A program made the translations under genes and the position numbers. Source: Acanthornis magna (Eukaryota; Chordata; Aves; Passeriformes; Acanthizidae). From it: 64,000 nt of DNA. Positions 39,849 to 53,709 of the stretch are shown here, in pieces; the first letter of the stretch is position 1; every line of letters starts with the position of its first letter. The stretch lies in NCBI GenBank assembly GCA_036785705.1, contig JAWUZG010000036.1, positions 10,349,501 through 10,413,500 on the forward strand, given 5' to 3'. Under the pieces are notes generated by a model, which was not told where the DNA came from, did no database searches, and was given only the letters and a program-made list of their open reading frames with translations.

Positions 39849-42677
39849 ACTTGCCACACCCACCCCCCAAACCCCAATGTGTTATTCCTTAGCTCTCCAT
39901 CTGTCAGTGCTCAGTTACACCATATAACATTCCCATCTCTTTCTCATTATAAGGTTTTGTGACTGATATTTGTAGGCAAAAGTAACAGTCTTGTCAGTTC
40001 ACAGCAGATCTAGATATTGAAGAGTTCTTGAAATGCAACAGGTTACCTTAAGATAAAGGACAAAGGATGGAACCTCTACTCATCTGTGGGCTGAGGGAGA
40101 AACAAAAAGGGGGCACAGCCTTTCTAATGCCCATAACCAAAAATACAGCAAAAATTATGCAATGCACTCAATCCAAAGGAATGGGCCTCGACCCCGTTAC
40201 TGTTGGCATAATGGCTGTCCTCAGGCTTGGTACCTGCACAATTTCTCATGGAGTCGAAATGCTCTCTCCTTTATTCAAAACACTCTCTCCTTTTTTCAGA
40301 ATGGTATTTTCTTGACAAAGATAACTGGTAAAGGACAGAGTGCTTTATATTTTTATTTTCTGTTGAATCTAGCTAAACTAGAAACAGCCTGGCTGTCTTC
40401 TAGCTTCTGATCTGGTTTTTTGGGAGCTAAATCCTAGATTTATGATTTCTTCTCATTAAAATTGCCCTCTGGTTTTTATCAGCAGTATCTAGAGCTGTGT
40501 ATCAAGGACTGAAATGTTTTACAATGTTATGAGAAGGCGGTTGGGCAAACAGGGATTACTTTTTGTTTCAAGTTACTCCCCAAACTAGGAAGCAAATATA
40601 AATGGTACATCGCAAATTTCTTCATTTAATGCTTGTGTTCCTCACCAGGGTGATGCTGTCTGCCCTTACAGTTAATTTCAAAAACACACTTAATTACAGC
40701 TTCCATTATTCCAAGTGATGCTGTGTTACTTCTGTCAGTGTCCTGTCAGGAAAAAATATTGAGTGTTAAACTGCAACACAAAAAAACCTAGCAAGTATAT
40801 TACTCTCAGAAAAAACAGAGGAATCAGAATACTGCATTACACAGTTGTTGCATGCAGATAACTCCAGTGAGCTTACTTTCTCTGTTCTTCTTCCAGCAAC
40901 TATTTTTTAAATGCAAATGAGAGATTTGTGGTACATTTCTCTCTATTCGTTCATGGTAAACATTAGCTCAGGAAACACTCAGGGAATTGTTGTATCAGTT
41001 TTGTCCATTACTAGATCACATGTCAATTTGGTCAGAAATCACAAATTTGGTCAGAATTGCAGACAGCAAAATCAATCAGCCCTGTCCCTTGGAAGAGCTG
41101 CTATCCCTCCTGGTACTCAGACTGCTTTGTGTTGGCAGTGCCTACAGCAAGAAGTGAAGCTGGAAGTTCAGGATTGAAGACATCCCAAATGAAAATTCCA
41201 CTTCCATTATCTTCTTCCTCACTCTCTAACTTCTCAGCGCACCTACATCAGGAATACTATAGCCTTGCTTAAGGATTGTTACCTGCAGAAGGCAGGGTCT
41301 CGGTGGAACTGGAGCAGTCTGTAACAGTGGAAGGCCCAGCCTTACTTTATGTCCACAAGCTTCTCCTGCTCTCTTTGTGCCTGACAAAGGCTTCTCCACA
41401 TGACAAGCTTGGTATTTCCTGGTTCTTTCAGGTTCTAGACCAATGGGATGAGAAATCCCATTTTGGGAGTGTCTGCACACAAAGCCTCTGGGAAGAAGGT
41501 AATTAGTCTTGATAGTTCTCAAGGTCCTGCATACGTTAGTATGCTGCATTTCTGCTCGAAGCTGCCAACTCTAATCTTAAAGCCAAAGCTGAGTGAAGCA
41601 AGAGCAGAAGAGCAAAGGCTACAAAAGTGGTGAGACCACCGAAGTGGAAAAAACTGAGAGACAGGAGATGTGTCACTTGAAGATTGTCCCTAAGCACTCT
41701 CTTGGAGGAGCGTGAAACCAACATGTCAATGGGCATTAGAAAGGTGATTTATCACTCAGGAGCTGGCAACCCATATTCATCCCACTTCATTACAAGCTCA
41801 TTTGGGGTCAAATGGTTGACAGTGACCATCACAATTAAAAAATAACCTCTGCTATTTGGGTAGCTCCTAAATCAGGACAACTGTCACTGGTGGTTCTTTC
41901 CTCAAATAGAAATTCTGCTTTTTTTTAATCCAAAACCATTTCTGGTTCCACTTGCTCCTTTCAACTTGCCATTCTGTGACCTTGACATAATAGCAGAGGT
42001 GACTAGGGAGTTCCAGGGGAAAAAAAAAATTACAAATTTACCACAAAGATAAAAAGTAAAGAAGCAGCTAAAACACAAAACAAAGAGAGAGAATAATGTG
42101 TCCTTAGAAACATCTGTTGTGAGAGTCAGGGTAGAGTATACATTCTAGACATCTGTTATCTGTTTTAAGATTCCTGGCTCCCTGAAGTTCGCTTCATGCC
42201 TCTTCCCTGGACTGAATTCTTTTTGACTCTTCTACTAGAGATACTTCTTATTCCAGTTTTCCTCGGTACTTTCATCAGATGGAAACTGGACAGAGATCAT
42301 CCAGAAATCTTCCTAACACAAGCACTGGTGCACTCCACTCTCACAAGTGTAAATGCCTGTTATGGTAGATGGGCTTTTTTTTGACTTCCAACTGTTTATT
42401 GTTGCCTTCAATTTTCCTCTCAACATAGGCCCAGAAATTAATAAGATAACTAATAACTCCAAAAGATGTTATTTCATTTAGACTACAAAATGACATGGGT
42501 TCCTAAAAATAACTTTCCACCCAGATATTCCTGCCCACATTGAAATATATCTATGGTCCCCAGCTGGGATGAGAAAAACACTTGGGAAATGCAACTTATG
42601 ATTTTGCAGTGTCAGACTTCAGCTCCAAATAAGCAGCAATGTTTTTTTTCCAGCATCATTGACTCCAGCTGTTCCAG

Positions 42678-43340
42678 TGTGAGAGACTGGAAGGATTACT
42701 GGCTCAAAACATGTCAGGTGTGAGGGCAGGAGCAGGTCAGGCCTTGCTCTGGTGAGGCAATGAACTGCCCCATACCCCCCACCCAGCCCAGGAGTGTCCC
42801 CCAGCCCCTGCAGTGTCCACCAGCCGCTGGCACATTGAGAGCAACGCTCCATACCTCTGATATAACCTCCATACCTCCAAACCTCCATAACTCTGAAGCC
42901 TCTAACCCAGCTCCTGAGTGTCCACCAGACCAGAAATCCCTCCTGGGGAAAGCAGTGAGGAAAGCCAAAGGGTATTTAACCTGAGACATGAGCACACGTC
43001 TTGACCCTACGTCCTCCTGGAATTTCTGTCAGCTGAATACTGCTGGAACCAGGAGTGGTAGTTACATGTGTTCTTTTCTATATCTCTTCTGTCTTTCTCT
43101 CTCTTCTTCTAATTCCCTCTTCTCGAGATTTTGCATAATTCAAAATCAGATGGGCTAAGTTGAACGGGATAAGTTAATCTCTGAGAAGTGTCTTATGTTG
43201 ATTGATTGTTGCTCTGAAACTTTTGCCAAAGTTCTTTGACTCTCCAAAGTTTTCAGTATTTTTTTTGTTGCTATTCTGACCTCTTTAGAATATCTTTCTG
43301 ATATTTCTCCCGTGTGTCTAACTCAGAGTACAAGAAAAAC
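42678..43340 (+). mobile_element. possible LTR-like element
   Basis: A GC-rich first half at 42700-42960 is followed by a TATTTAA box at 42973-42979, then a pyrimidine-rich block at 43070-43130, then AT-rich sequence. This U3-TATA-R/U5-like order recurs in avian LTRs. A possible TGTGAGAG start lies at 42678. I found no CA end with a matching target duplication and no poly(A) signal at the expected spacing. The identification is therefore tentative. A degenerate 11-base CTCCATACCTC repeat occurs at 42848-42895. Confidence 0.35.
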
Positions 43341-45821
43341 AATAAGCCCTTCTAAGTGTCTCATCAAGGGAGGTTTTTGGGGCCTTACTTGCAGTGGTTT
43401 GTTAGTGGGACAGGGAATAGCCAGAATCAAACGAATGGGAGGCTTTCCACATGCATGCCCTAGAGAAGATGTAGGATAAAAGTACTCAGAACAGAAGAGG
43501 TGCTTTGGGGTAATATATCATAAAAATTGTCATGGAGCAAGGAAAAGTCAAACCATGAAACAGGACATTAATCTAAACCATCCATAAAAGTATGACACCC
43601 TAAAAAATATAGTTATTAGAGTATTTGGCTACAGCTTTGCTCTGTCATCCTTCATAAGCTCCAAGACAGAATTTATAGACAACAAAATTAATTTTGTCCT
43701 AATACTTAAACTATACATAAATTTAATTTTCACTTATCACAAGAGGGTTTCATAATCTTTAAAGCCACTTAAAAAAAAGATTTAAGATATATTCCATCAC
43801 CTATAATTTTGCCCTCTACCCTAAGTATGGATATAATCTTGTTGGGTTGAAGTGAATAGGAACCAAGTCATATTGTGCATGGTTTTGTTTCTTTTGAATG
43901 AAAACAATAATATATAAAATTCTTTGTAGAAAACACAAAAATCAATGTGGAGATCTGAGAAAATCTGGCTTAAAATCTGGAAACTTTAAAATGTTTATAA
44001 TTATTCTTTCAATACTTATAAAATAATCATTGATTTATATCCTATATAGACCTGAACTAAGAAAAATATTTTGATATTTGGAGTTCAGTCATGCAGTCTT
44101 TGATTACTAAAGAAATATTTATTTAAGAGAATAAATTCAATTGGTCTGCATAAGCAAGAAGTAATTCTTCCAAGTATAAGTGCTGTGACAACGAATATTT
44201 TTTAATTACACAACAGAAAAGACAAGGAAGTATATTGTTGTTGAAAGCTTGAAGGCCAAATGGTCTTTTCCACACTAACGTTGCAAAATTAGGTTCATCT
44301 CTCATGAACTTTCTCATGAAAGGAAACTAGAGGTCATTACTTGACTCAGCAAAGAGGATTCCCAAGCTGCAGTCAGCAGTCAGCTAAAATGTTCTTGTTG
44401 TTTTAAAGTTCATACACTACTTCAAATTATTGTTTTTAAAGTATTTTCAGCTATGTAGAAAAATAATATTGAATTACTATTACAATTCTCTAGAATAAAA
44501 GTCCATTTAGGGCTGAAACAAAATTTCTTACTAGCATACCCATGCTTCTAAGGATGTGACTTAACAAGAAGACTGAAGGCTGATGGTTCCATTGTTCAAT
44601 GTTCATACTTGCAGCAATATTTGCAAAAAAAACAGGAATAATTCTTGATTTTTGGGGGGCATTGTATGGGTTTGTGGTTTTTTCAGTCAAAAATTAAAAA
44701 ATGCGTTAAAAAAAAAGGAGTCAAAACAACAGTAAAAAAATCCCTGTACTTTTGTATTGGTGTGGTTCTTAAAACCACTAGAATTTCCTATCAAACACCA
44801 GAAGAAATTTTCAGGTAATCACCAGCCAAGCTGTAACAGATCCAGTCGAGTTTTAAAGAAATCCACCTAAAACTGTAGCAGCCAATGTTACGGGAGTAAA
44901 ACCTAGCACACATGTTTGCAGCAGTATTACAACAGAAATTGACGCAGCTTCTGAACATGAGGCATGGATCATACTTGGTTCTCAGAGCGGAAGCAAATTA
45001 TGATTTCCTGAAAGAAATACTCTCTGTGATGCTGGTCATGAATCCTTACCCATATAAAGATGGAGACAGAGGTGTCTCTGAAACTTGTCTTCAAGGAAAA
45101 TATTTTTCTGCCCTGTTGGGTAAGAACCCACACAGATGGGTATTTCACCTCTGAAACGTGCATTTTTTCTGAATATTCACAAAAATTACTGGAGGTTTTT
45201 CAGGGACTCTGAAAGATACGTGAGCTGGCAATGAATTGCTGTACTGCGGTCAGTGATGTGATGCACACACGAACGGGAGATTTTTACTATGTAGTTCTCT
45301 ACGGAACTTTTCATGGAGTAAGAAAGGATTTGCCAATCTAAAAATAATATTGTAGCAAAGTTATTGACAGTTTTCAAGGAAGAGAAAGGACATGTCTGTC
45401 TCCAAAAAGAGCCCGGTAGCTCTGAGTGCAATTTCTCTAAATGGACTGGATTAGTCTGGGGGTATTATTTACACGTGAAACAGACTTGTTTTCTGAAGGC
45501 AAGAGGAAGATTCTCACTGTTAAGTTGTAATAGCACCTAGAATTTTGGGGTGCAAGTAATCTTACCAAGTACAGCTATCTATATGTCAGATGAATTCTAA
45601 AATTCACTATTTTACCTCCTTCTGTTCACTACCAAGTGAAAACTACTTGACAACATAGGTTATCCTAATCACGACTGTAGGGTGAGAAGAATCAGTTCCT
45701 AAAGAATCTCTCTCTCTTTTTTAACAATAGATGAAGCCTAAAAAATAGCTTTCACCACATTCTCAGACGTCAAATATTGGATACAATCAAGCCCATTTTT
45801 TGCAAATATACACAGAACTAT
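43341..45821. other. AT-rich noncoding DNA, no gene recognised
   Basis: Only short background open frames and A/T-rich tracts are seen (for example an A run at about 44707). There is no recognisable exon, RNA gene or transposon. Confidence 0.65.
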
Positions 45822-45945
45822 AAAATCACAGAATCATTTTGATTTAAAAGTATCTCTAAGGTCATTGAGTGTAACCATTAACCTGGCACTGTCAAGTGCA
45901 CCACTTAAGCCATGTCCCTAGTACAACATAGAGCACTGACCCAGT
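45822..45945 (-). mobile_element. CR1 LINE 3' end
   Basis: On the minus strand the fragment reads through the characteristic CR1 3' terminus. Blocks corresponding to GGGACATGG, AGTGGTGCACTTG, GTTAATGGTTACACT and ATGACCTTAGAG are followed by the octamer-type tail AATGATTCTGTGATTTTA. The 3' end is complete and the 5' end is truncated to about 125 bases, as expected of target-primed reverse transcription that aborted early. It contains only the 3' untranslated region. Confidence 0.9.
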
Positions 45946-48900
45946 TCGAGGACAAACAAACCTGAGGATTAAGGAATGTAGTGTTTTATCATATCCATGT
46001 CAGAAAAAAGCTCCAGATCTATGCAAGCATTGAAACAGAAAAGCCAATACTGCAAATTCTTCATCTTAAATTAGGAAATTCCTTTAATTCCAGTTCAGAT
46101 TTCCTGCTTAGCTGCTTGAAAACATCTCAAGCTCTCCTACAGCACACCATTCTAGGGCAGTCAAGATTCTAACCACCCACAGATTAAATTATTCCAGGTA
46201 AAACCTCAGTACATACAGTTTTTATCTCATTTCATTTTCTATATAGCTGCCCAGATACAAATGCAGCAGCAGGTAAGACCTCTGTTTTTATTTTATAGGT
46301 GATTGTAGATCTCCTACTGGAGGACAAGCAATGAAGTGTCTTTTTGAATCCCTGGCCGATGAAACACCTGGGAAAAGGTGCAAAAAATTTTTATCCTGAA
46401 TGTTCAAATGTGGAGTTATTCAATACAGAGCTTTTCTAATGGTTAACAGAATATGTTGTATCATTTCAAGAACTTACCACATTGTTTATTTTGGATGGGA
46501 GTTTCACTCACATTGTGTTAAAATCATGTTGGTTTATTCAAGGTCTGGTATTGTTTAGCTACATTCACTTCCAAGTTAATTAACTTGAACAAAAAGAAAC
46601 ACACCCAAACCATTGAAAAATTTCCAATAAAACATTTTTCAAATTTTGATACCGAAAAAAGGATTTGACAAGGAAAAAAAAGTGCTCAAAATCTATGGAA
46701 GTAGAGATGGAGGAAACAGACAATAAAGGAAAATGCCCATCCGTATCAAATTATGATCTAGCTGATACTAAATTATATCTTCTCAATAATAGCAATGGTA
46801 ATATTTCCACATAATTAATAAACACACAAAGATAACAGAAGGCAAACTTCACTGCCTGCACTTTTAACCATTTTAGTGTTATACTCTTAGATTAAGTTGG
46901 CAGTTAGGCTCCCTCTAGAGTTGGTGGAAAAAAAGGAAAGTACAAGAGAACTACTGTATCTCATCTAAGAAAAGTAAATCAGATACAATTATGGGGGAAC
47001 TTCCTTTCACTGACTGTACAATGAGCTTTTGCAGATGGCTTGGATTAGACTGCCACATTTCAAATGCAGAAGATGTATCTTAGCACAAAAAACAATTGCA
47101 TGACTTACTAAGGAATCCTCTCCACTGCTGAATTTAAGGTACGGACTGTTTAGAAATAGAAGAGAAATTGAGATCAAAAATTCTGTGTCTAATATGCAAT
47201 GCATTGGCATCAGATTTCATCCAAGGATGAATCTAATTTGTTTGTGTCTGCATTTCAAATTTTACATCCCTTTTCAGCCTTCAAAAAAATTTATTTTTAT
47301 TTCACTTGGTTGCATATGAGAAATCTGTTGTCAAATGATTTTATGAGGTCAGTTAAAAATTAACCTCAATGAGAATCTATAGCAATCAAATGATGCACAT
47401 TTTAGACAGCTTTTTTCTTAAAAGGTAAAGAAACTGTTCAATAGAATGAGGGTTTTAAAAAGCTAAACATTTTTTTTCATATTGGGGAAATAAGAAAAAA
47501 AGGCTTATCTGTCTCAATAAAAAACAAAGCCAGGAAAAATTTCATTGACCTGGTTTTATCTCTAATGGGAGATATTCCTCAACCTTAATTCAGGAAAACC
47601 ATTTTTATATTCCAAGAAGTTTGAAAGACTTTCACAGTCCAGCACATAAGGAGCATGAGAGGCAAATACGAGTACTCAGACTGTTTGAGAACGCAAATTC
47701 CACTACACTTCAAGGCACACTCTGAGCCGACTCCTACATTTTGAGCTAACTTCTACACATTGTTTTAAATCCAGCTGTCTTTCATTTAATACTCCTCAGT
47801 GATTTTTATTTAAACAAAAAAGACTAAGCCTTGACCCTCCATTTGTCTACGATAACTATAATCCTTCTAAGTGTTAGACCTGGGATAAAGAACTGTGGTT
47901 TCAGAGATATCATACAATGCATTGTCAGGAAAAGGCGTGGATAGCTTGCATACGAAATTTCCTGAAAACTATGTTTACAAGGAATTTGCTTTGTTATAAA
48001 GTGTTTAAAGCCTTTCCACCTCCTAGTAAACACTATTCTTTTGAGAATATACATCTCCCAATATTTTTACTTCTTAGAGCAAAGCATAGTATATGGTTAT
48101 CCCTCAAGTATTTCTCTTCTAAATAGAAGTTAAGCTGGTATGAAAAATTCCATGGCCTTTAATAGGTGGGAAAACACAATCTATTAATTATTATAACATA
48201 TGATTTTATACTGACCTCTGTAACAGGAAATAGAGCACAAATGACTCCATAAAGCTGGTGATAAAAAATATAAATAACATCTTGCCTTCTTGCTATTGTG
48301 TTGGCTTTTCTGCATTTCTGGACGTCCTGTATCACAATGTAACTCACAAAGACATGCTGCAGAAAGACAGTGGAGAAAATCTGTGTGGTTTTGGGCAAGT
48401 TGCTGGAAAAAGAAGCTGCCAAGCAGCATCTGAAAATTTGTTTCAGAAAACTACTTCATTAGCTTATTTTGATAAGCAAATAGTATACAAATATTGTTTA
48501 GAAATACAATGCAAAGCTTCTGAGTATATGTAACTATATATTTGACTCATAAAAAATATGTATTAGACTTATACCCCTGATTATAGGTGTTGCATTTCAA
48601 AAGTAGAAATACTTTGAATTTAAATTATATATCTATTTAAAAAATCATACTATAATCATACTGTTGTCATACTCTCTTGTGTTACTTGACTTCACAGCAT
48701 TACTTTCCCTATCTCAAGGTGAAAAAATAAATCAACAGAGACAAAATCATTTATTATTCATCAATTAATGATTATAATTTTAAAATAGTATCTTAAAAAT
48801 CATTTTAGATGCAATCAAGTATTCAAAGTGTCTGATTTTTCTTCAATATGGTATGCCTAAACAGGAGATGTATGTGTCTCGAAAATGTTAACATTTATCC

Positions 48901-51900
48901 TTGTTTTCCACAACAGTGGCTAGAAAATTACAATACATTTTTTTTCGTTAGTCTATCAAATTGTTTGGTAACTTTGAACTGATGTGTCCAGCCAATTGGC
49001 AAAGGATGCCATTACATTTACCAGAAGTTTTTGTCTTTTAACTGTGTTTTTTATAAGGGGAACAATTTTTTTCCCCTGTCAATATCTAACTTGAAGTCGA
49101 TTTTAAACTGAAAAAAATTTAATTATGTTTGTAATTATAAATGAGGTGAATAATTTGTAGTCTGAAAAAAGTTCTCTGAAGATGAAAAAAAAAGAAAAAG
49201 GGTTATTTTCCTGTAAATTCACCTTGCAAAGAAAGCACTTCACCTACCATGACTTCTTTCTTCCCTTCACCCACATCTCCTATCAAAAGCCCTTCCCCAT
49301 GACAATAACACTGTTGCTGTGCTGAACTTCTAACCACGATAATTAGCTGTCTGGTATTATGTATGCTGCTTGATTGAGGCTCAAACATCATCCCACATGG
49401 GAACTGGTGGAAAAGATGAATATCTAATTTAACACAATTTGACCACACTTTCCCAGACTTGCGAGACCACACTCAGTCCTCTGCTTCTCCCTCAAATGGA
49501 ATCATCTGAAACTGACTGCTAGGTTCAAAGATTACTTGGGAAAATGGCATGTATGTGATAGAACTGATAAGCTGACAGCATAATTGCACAATCTTCAACT
49601 CCAGAAGGGTGATTAAAATCAGCAAATTAAAAGCTGAATAGGGAATATGTTTGTTATCTTTTGAAAACACCATTTCCTTGACCAAATGGGGTCACCACAG
49701 TTACTCAAAATTATTCTCTTGTATTTAAGCAGAGCCCTTGCAAGGACAAAAGAAGAAATGGAAAAATATCTCCTTTAAGGAATATAACAAAAGACTAGGC
49801 ACCGTGACTGTGAATTCTCCATGTGTCATGTGTTCCAGTCTATCAATATACACAAATAAACATGTGAGAGAAGTTGAAAGGAAAATCTGTTTAGTGGCTT
49901 TCCAAAGCCTTTTCCATATCATGACGCCCTTTGTTCCTCTTCATTATTCACTCTTTTTCTTTTTCTCTTTCTGTGACAGGAGAGCTCACTTAAAACCAAC
50001 ATTTGACCAATACCCATGTAATCCAAACAATGAACTCTGATACTATCAGTCATCACAAAGAAATGTGAAAACAGTGGGAGTTTTGTAGTCTGTCTCAGAG
50101 AAAGTGGAGGTTTTTCTCCCTTCCTAGTTATTCTGACAAATCTTCCTTTGTCATCAACAGATGCTGAAGAGATTTGTGACTACGATAGATGCATATTGAG
50201 CACATTTATGTCTCTGAAAACACCCACTGACATCCTTTGAATAAATCAGATCAGAAGTTGTTTTCTCTCTTTTCATGATTCTTTGAACAAGGAAATCTCC
50301 ACTTTTTTTTTTATATGTGCAACAATGCAATATAAAGGTGTTCTCCCTACCAATGAATCCACAATTAGAAGTTACATCAATCACATAGGTGGAAAATGGA
50401 AAAACAGTCTTCGCAATCCCAGCTACCTTCTGTATAATGTGTACGTTCCTTTCAGAACTCGTGTTGACATTCCATCCCTAATGAAGCTATCAAAAGATTA
50501 GTCATGGATTTTTCTACATTAAAGATTTAATTTCCAGGATGGATTCAACTCTTTAGTTTATATATCTACAGTGTAGATTCTACCTCTCAGCTATTCACCA
50601 AAATGCCTTACAGACAATCGAGAAGAAAAGGCTGTTTCAGGTCATGAGTTATCTAATCTTTCTCAGACCTCTTATGATATACCTTTCACACACTGGAAAA
50701 GCCTGATTCTCTTCATTGGTTATTAGAAAAGCCAAAACTCACCAGCTCAGGTAAAGACATCACCAATTACTTCAATAAATTTTACTACTAGGACTTAGTA
50801 CAGCTGGAGGTAAAGACAGCCAGCACTAAATTCTTCGTGAATTACAAGTAACATCTTTCAATGTAAAGTATAGACTTTGAAGCTGACTTTCCCTTCTTCA
50901 GGTCACAGTTTTCTCCCTGTAAATCTGTTTGAACTGTCATTTCCAAATAAAATTTTTCATTCAAACTAACCAATAAACCAAAAAATAAATAGAATTCTAG
51001 TTCACAGGAGCTAAGAATCCCTTCTGTTGTTTGCTATGGCTATGTAAAGGCTCAGATTCCAATTTTTAGGAACTCATTTTGTGAGGTCATGAGAGGAAAA
51101 AAGTCAAAATTATATGCTGTCTGTTCTATGTAATTCTGCTACCCTATATCCTCAGCTGCTTTAATAGGACTCGTTTACATGTGGAATTCTGATAAACATT
51201 AACAGAGCTTAAGTTAATGTTTACAGATAGAGTAGGTGGTTTTTGTTTTGTTTTAGTATACTGGAGAGTGTATAGAAAACAGTTTGTTAGCAGGAACTAT
51301 CTTGTCTTCATAATAGACTCAGGACTATTGATGTTACTACTTACAGCTTAACCCTTTACCTCCTACTATGCAAGGTTACATTCCTTTCTCCTTTTCTTCA
51401 CAATATCTCTCGTCTTTTGAAGTTATTGCAAAGCATATCCTCTAACTCCTCTCACTTTCCCTCTTGAAATTCCCAAGACCTACTCAAATCAATCAACTTG
51501 CACTTGTAAACCAAAATACAGTGTTGTCATTATATCTGTAAATTCTGGTCTTGCACCACACCTCCTAAACTTAGTCAAAATACATCCACAGCTGAACTCA
51601 GTTTTTAATAGCATGCAAAATGCTGAGCTAGCTTTAATGCTGGTTGCAATATTTTCATGTAAGAAGCTGCATTTCATTAATGGCATACCATGCTTTGTTA
51701 TACTTCTAAGCATATATTCACTCTCATAAACTGGCTGAGGCTTTCCTAATGAAATCCATTAAAAAGTTGAAAAACAGATTTAAGTTAATCTTAAACACTG
51801 GCTGCTTACACAGAAGTTATTGGCATTGCTCAAAACAAGGAAAATCCTTGCTTTACCATAAATGGATATCAGTTCTAATGCTGTTCCTTTTCTTTGTTTC

Positions 51901-53705
51901 TCTAACTTCTCCGTGAGCCTTACTGACTTGAAGACCCATATGAAGATTCTAAACACTGTTGGAAAAGGCAATAATTAATAGGTTAAATAGGTCTAAGATA
52001 ACAGAATTAAAAATTTATTCTTAAATTGGTGGAATGGTATTTTGTCTAATATTATATAAATGTATACTTTTATCTGACCTGAAGAGAACATTTAAATGAG
52101 AGCTCTGCATTCTACAGTAGGTCAGACTAAACAACCATAAAAACCATAATAATTCCCTTGGTCTTAAAGTCTGCTCACTCTAAAATAAATTTATGGCCAC
52201 GCTACTGGAAATTCTTTCACTGTGACAGGTGATTTTACATATTTTGCAGGCTTAAAGATTTGGAGAAAGTCATTAAAATATGTCTTGAAACACATGCAGT
52301 AACTTACCTCTTTTGTAATGTAAAATCTCAGAACCAAGGACAACATGATTCGCAAAGAATGAAATCAAACTGATTGAATAGCTTGGGTTATTTTAAAATT
52401 ATATTTTTTTATATTGAATTGAGCAAAGAAAGCATGAAACTGAATAATTATGTGAATTCAAAAGTACCTTTTACCCCCCAAAATAGTCCAAACAGTACTA
52501 AAATAATGTAAAGAGTCTAATATAGATTATCAAGAAGGGTTAAATAAAATATAAGCTTTATTATTTGATTGTCGTCACAATTATTGTATCACTATATCCC
52601 TTACAACTGCAAAATTTTATATAAATATATCAATTACTCTGATTTTATTTCTACAAAATGTACACATTTACTATCAACCTGATTCACAAAACAATTCCTT
52701 GCAAATTTATCAATCAAGTGCTCTATGCAGACAAATTTCAGAAAAGACAATAGCTAAAAAAAAATCAGGTTCAGAGTATTCTTTGCATACATTCATAAAT
52801 TATTGGTTTACAGTATCCCATTGGTTACAATACCACATACTGATACCATTTTCAAAATATAAAATAGTAAATTGTTTCACTACCTTGAATGTTCATGCTT
52901 TGTGGAAAATCTTACTATGTACCTACACTGCTACATAATTTCCTGCATAAATTCCTTTCGCATTGTACATAAGACTAAAAACAGTAATAAAATTAATCTC
53001 AAAGTTTCTTTCTCTGAGTGTCTTTGTTTTGAAAAGCAGAAATCCTGTGACTTTTCAAAGCTCACTTCTCCCCAGCCTTGCTATTTCCCATGTGAAATAC
53101 TCAATTCTGATTCAGCCTTGTAATCACTACTGGAAAATCTCGTTGCCACAGTTGCAGCTGAGATGGCTGTCTTATCTTAAATTAGATATTATGACTATAA
53201 GACATTTACCAATGTGGTCTAAACTTCCCTATTTCTGTACCCCTTCCTTTATCTTCCTTATTTAGAAAGGTCTTCATGCTGCTCTATATACTAGCTGGCT
53301 ACATGACCCAAACACACGAATAGAGCTAGTTTAAATGTAACCATAAAACTAGTTATAAACTAATTCCGAAAGTTTCTGCAGGAGTTACTGGAATGGCTAT
53401 TTATTGAACACATATAACTTACACGCATTCCTTTTCCAGGTTAAGTACAGATGGCACATCCACCCTGGTAAAAATCAGTAGAATTTTGTCCCAGACTGAT
53501 GGTACGTTATGATTTCCTACGTACATCATGTTATGATTTCCTTGTTGTTCCTACATAATATCCAGGCCTGGTGTTAGCTGGATTGTGGCTGCCCTGCGCT
53601 CACAGTATTCACTGAAAATGTATTTTGAATTAAGATGATACAACAGTACATGCTTTACTTGCAAATATGTGTACAATATCAACAGAAGTGAGGAGCTCTC
53701 TGGAG
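45946..53705. other. AT-rich noncoding DNA, no gene recognised
   Basis: No supported gene or assignable repeat. Open frames reach about 100 codons (49738-50040) without domains. A polypyrimidine tract ending in GACAG at 49938-49978 resembles a splice acceptor, but the sequence after it is closed by a stop within nine codons in the frame checked. The part from 52000 to 52900 is particularly AT-rich. A 14-base direct repeat GTTATGATTTCCT occurs at 53505 and 53530. Confidence 0.65.
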
Positions 53706-53709
53706 GCCC

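Larger units (their letters stand above)
37351..42677. other. noncoding DNA with simple repeats, no gene recognised
   Basis: No exon is recognised. A G-rich patch of unknown nature lies at about 37970-38200, and several overlapping 60-107-codon frames at 39270-39600 and 41050-41740 lack any domain. A hexamer repeat at 39132 and a polypyrimidine tract at 39809 are annotated separately. Confidence 0.6.

Noticed and set aside
49938..49978. Polypyrimidine tract ending GACAG, as a splice acceptor
   Set aside because: The frame checked after it closes within nine codons and no donor partner was recognised. Such tracts are common by chance.
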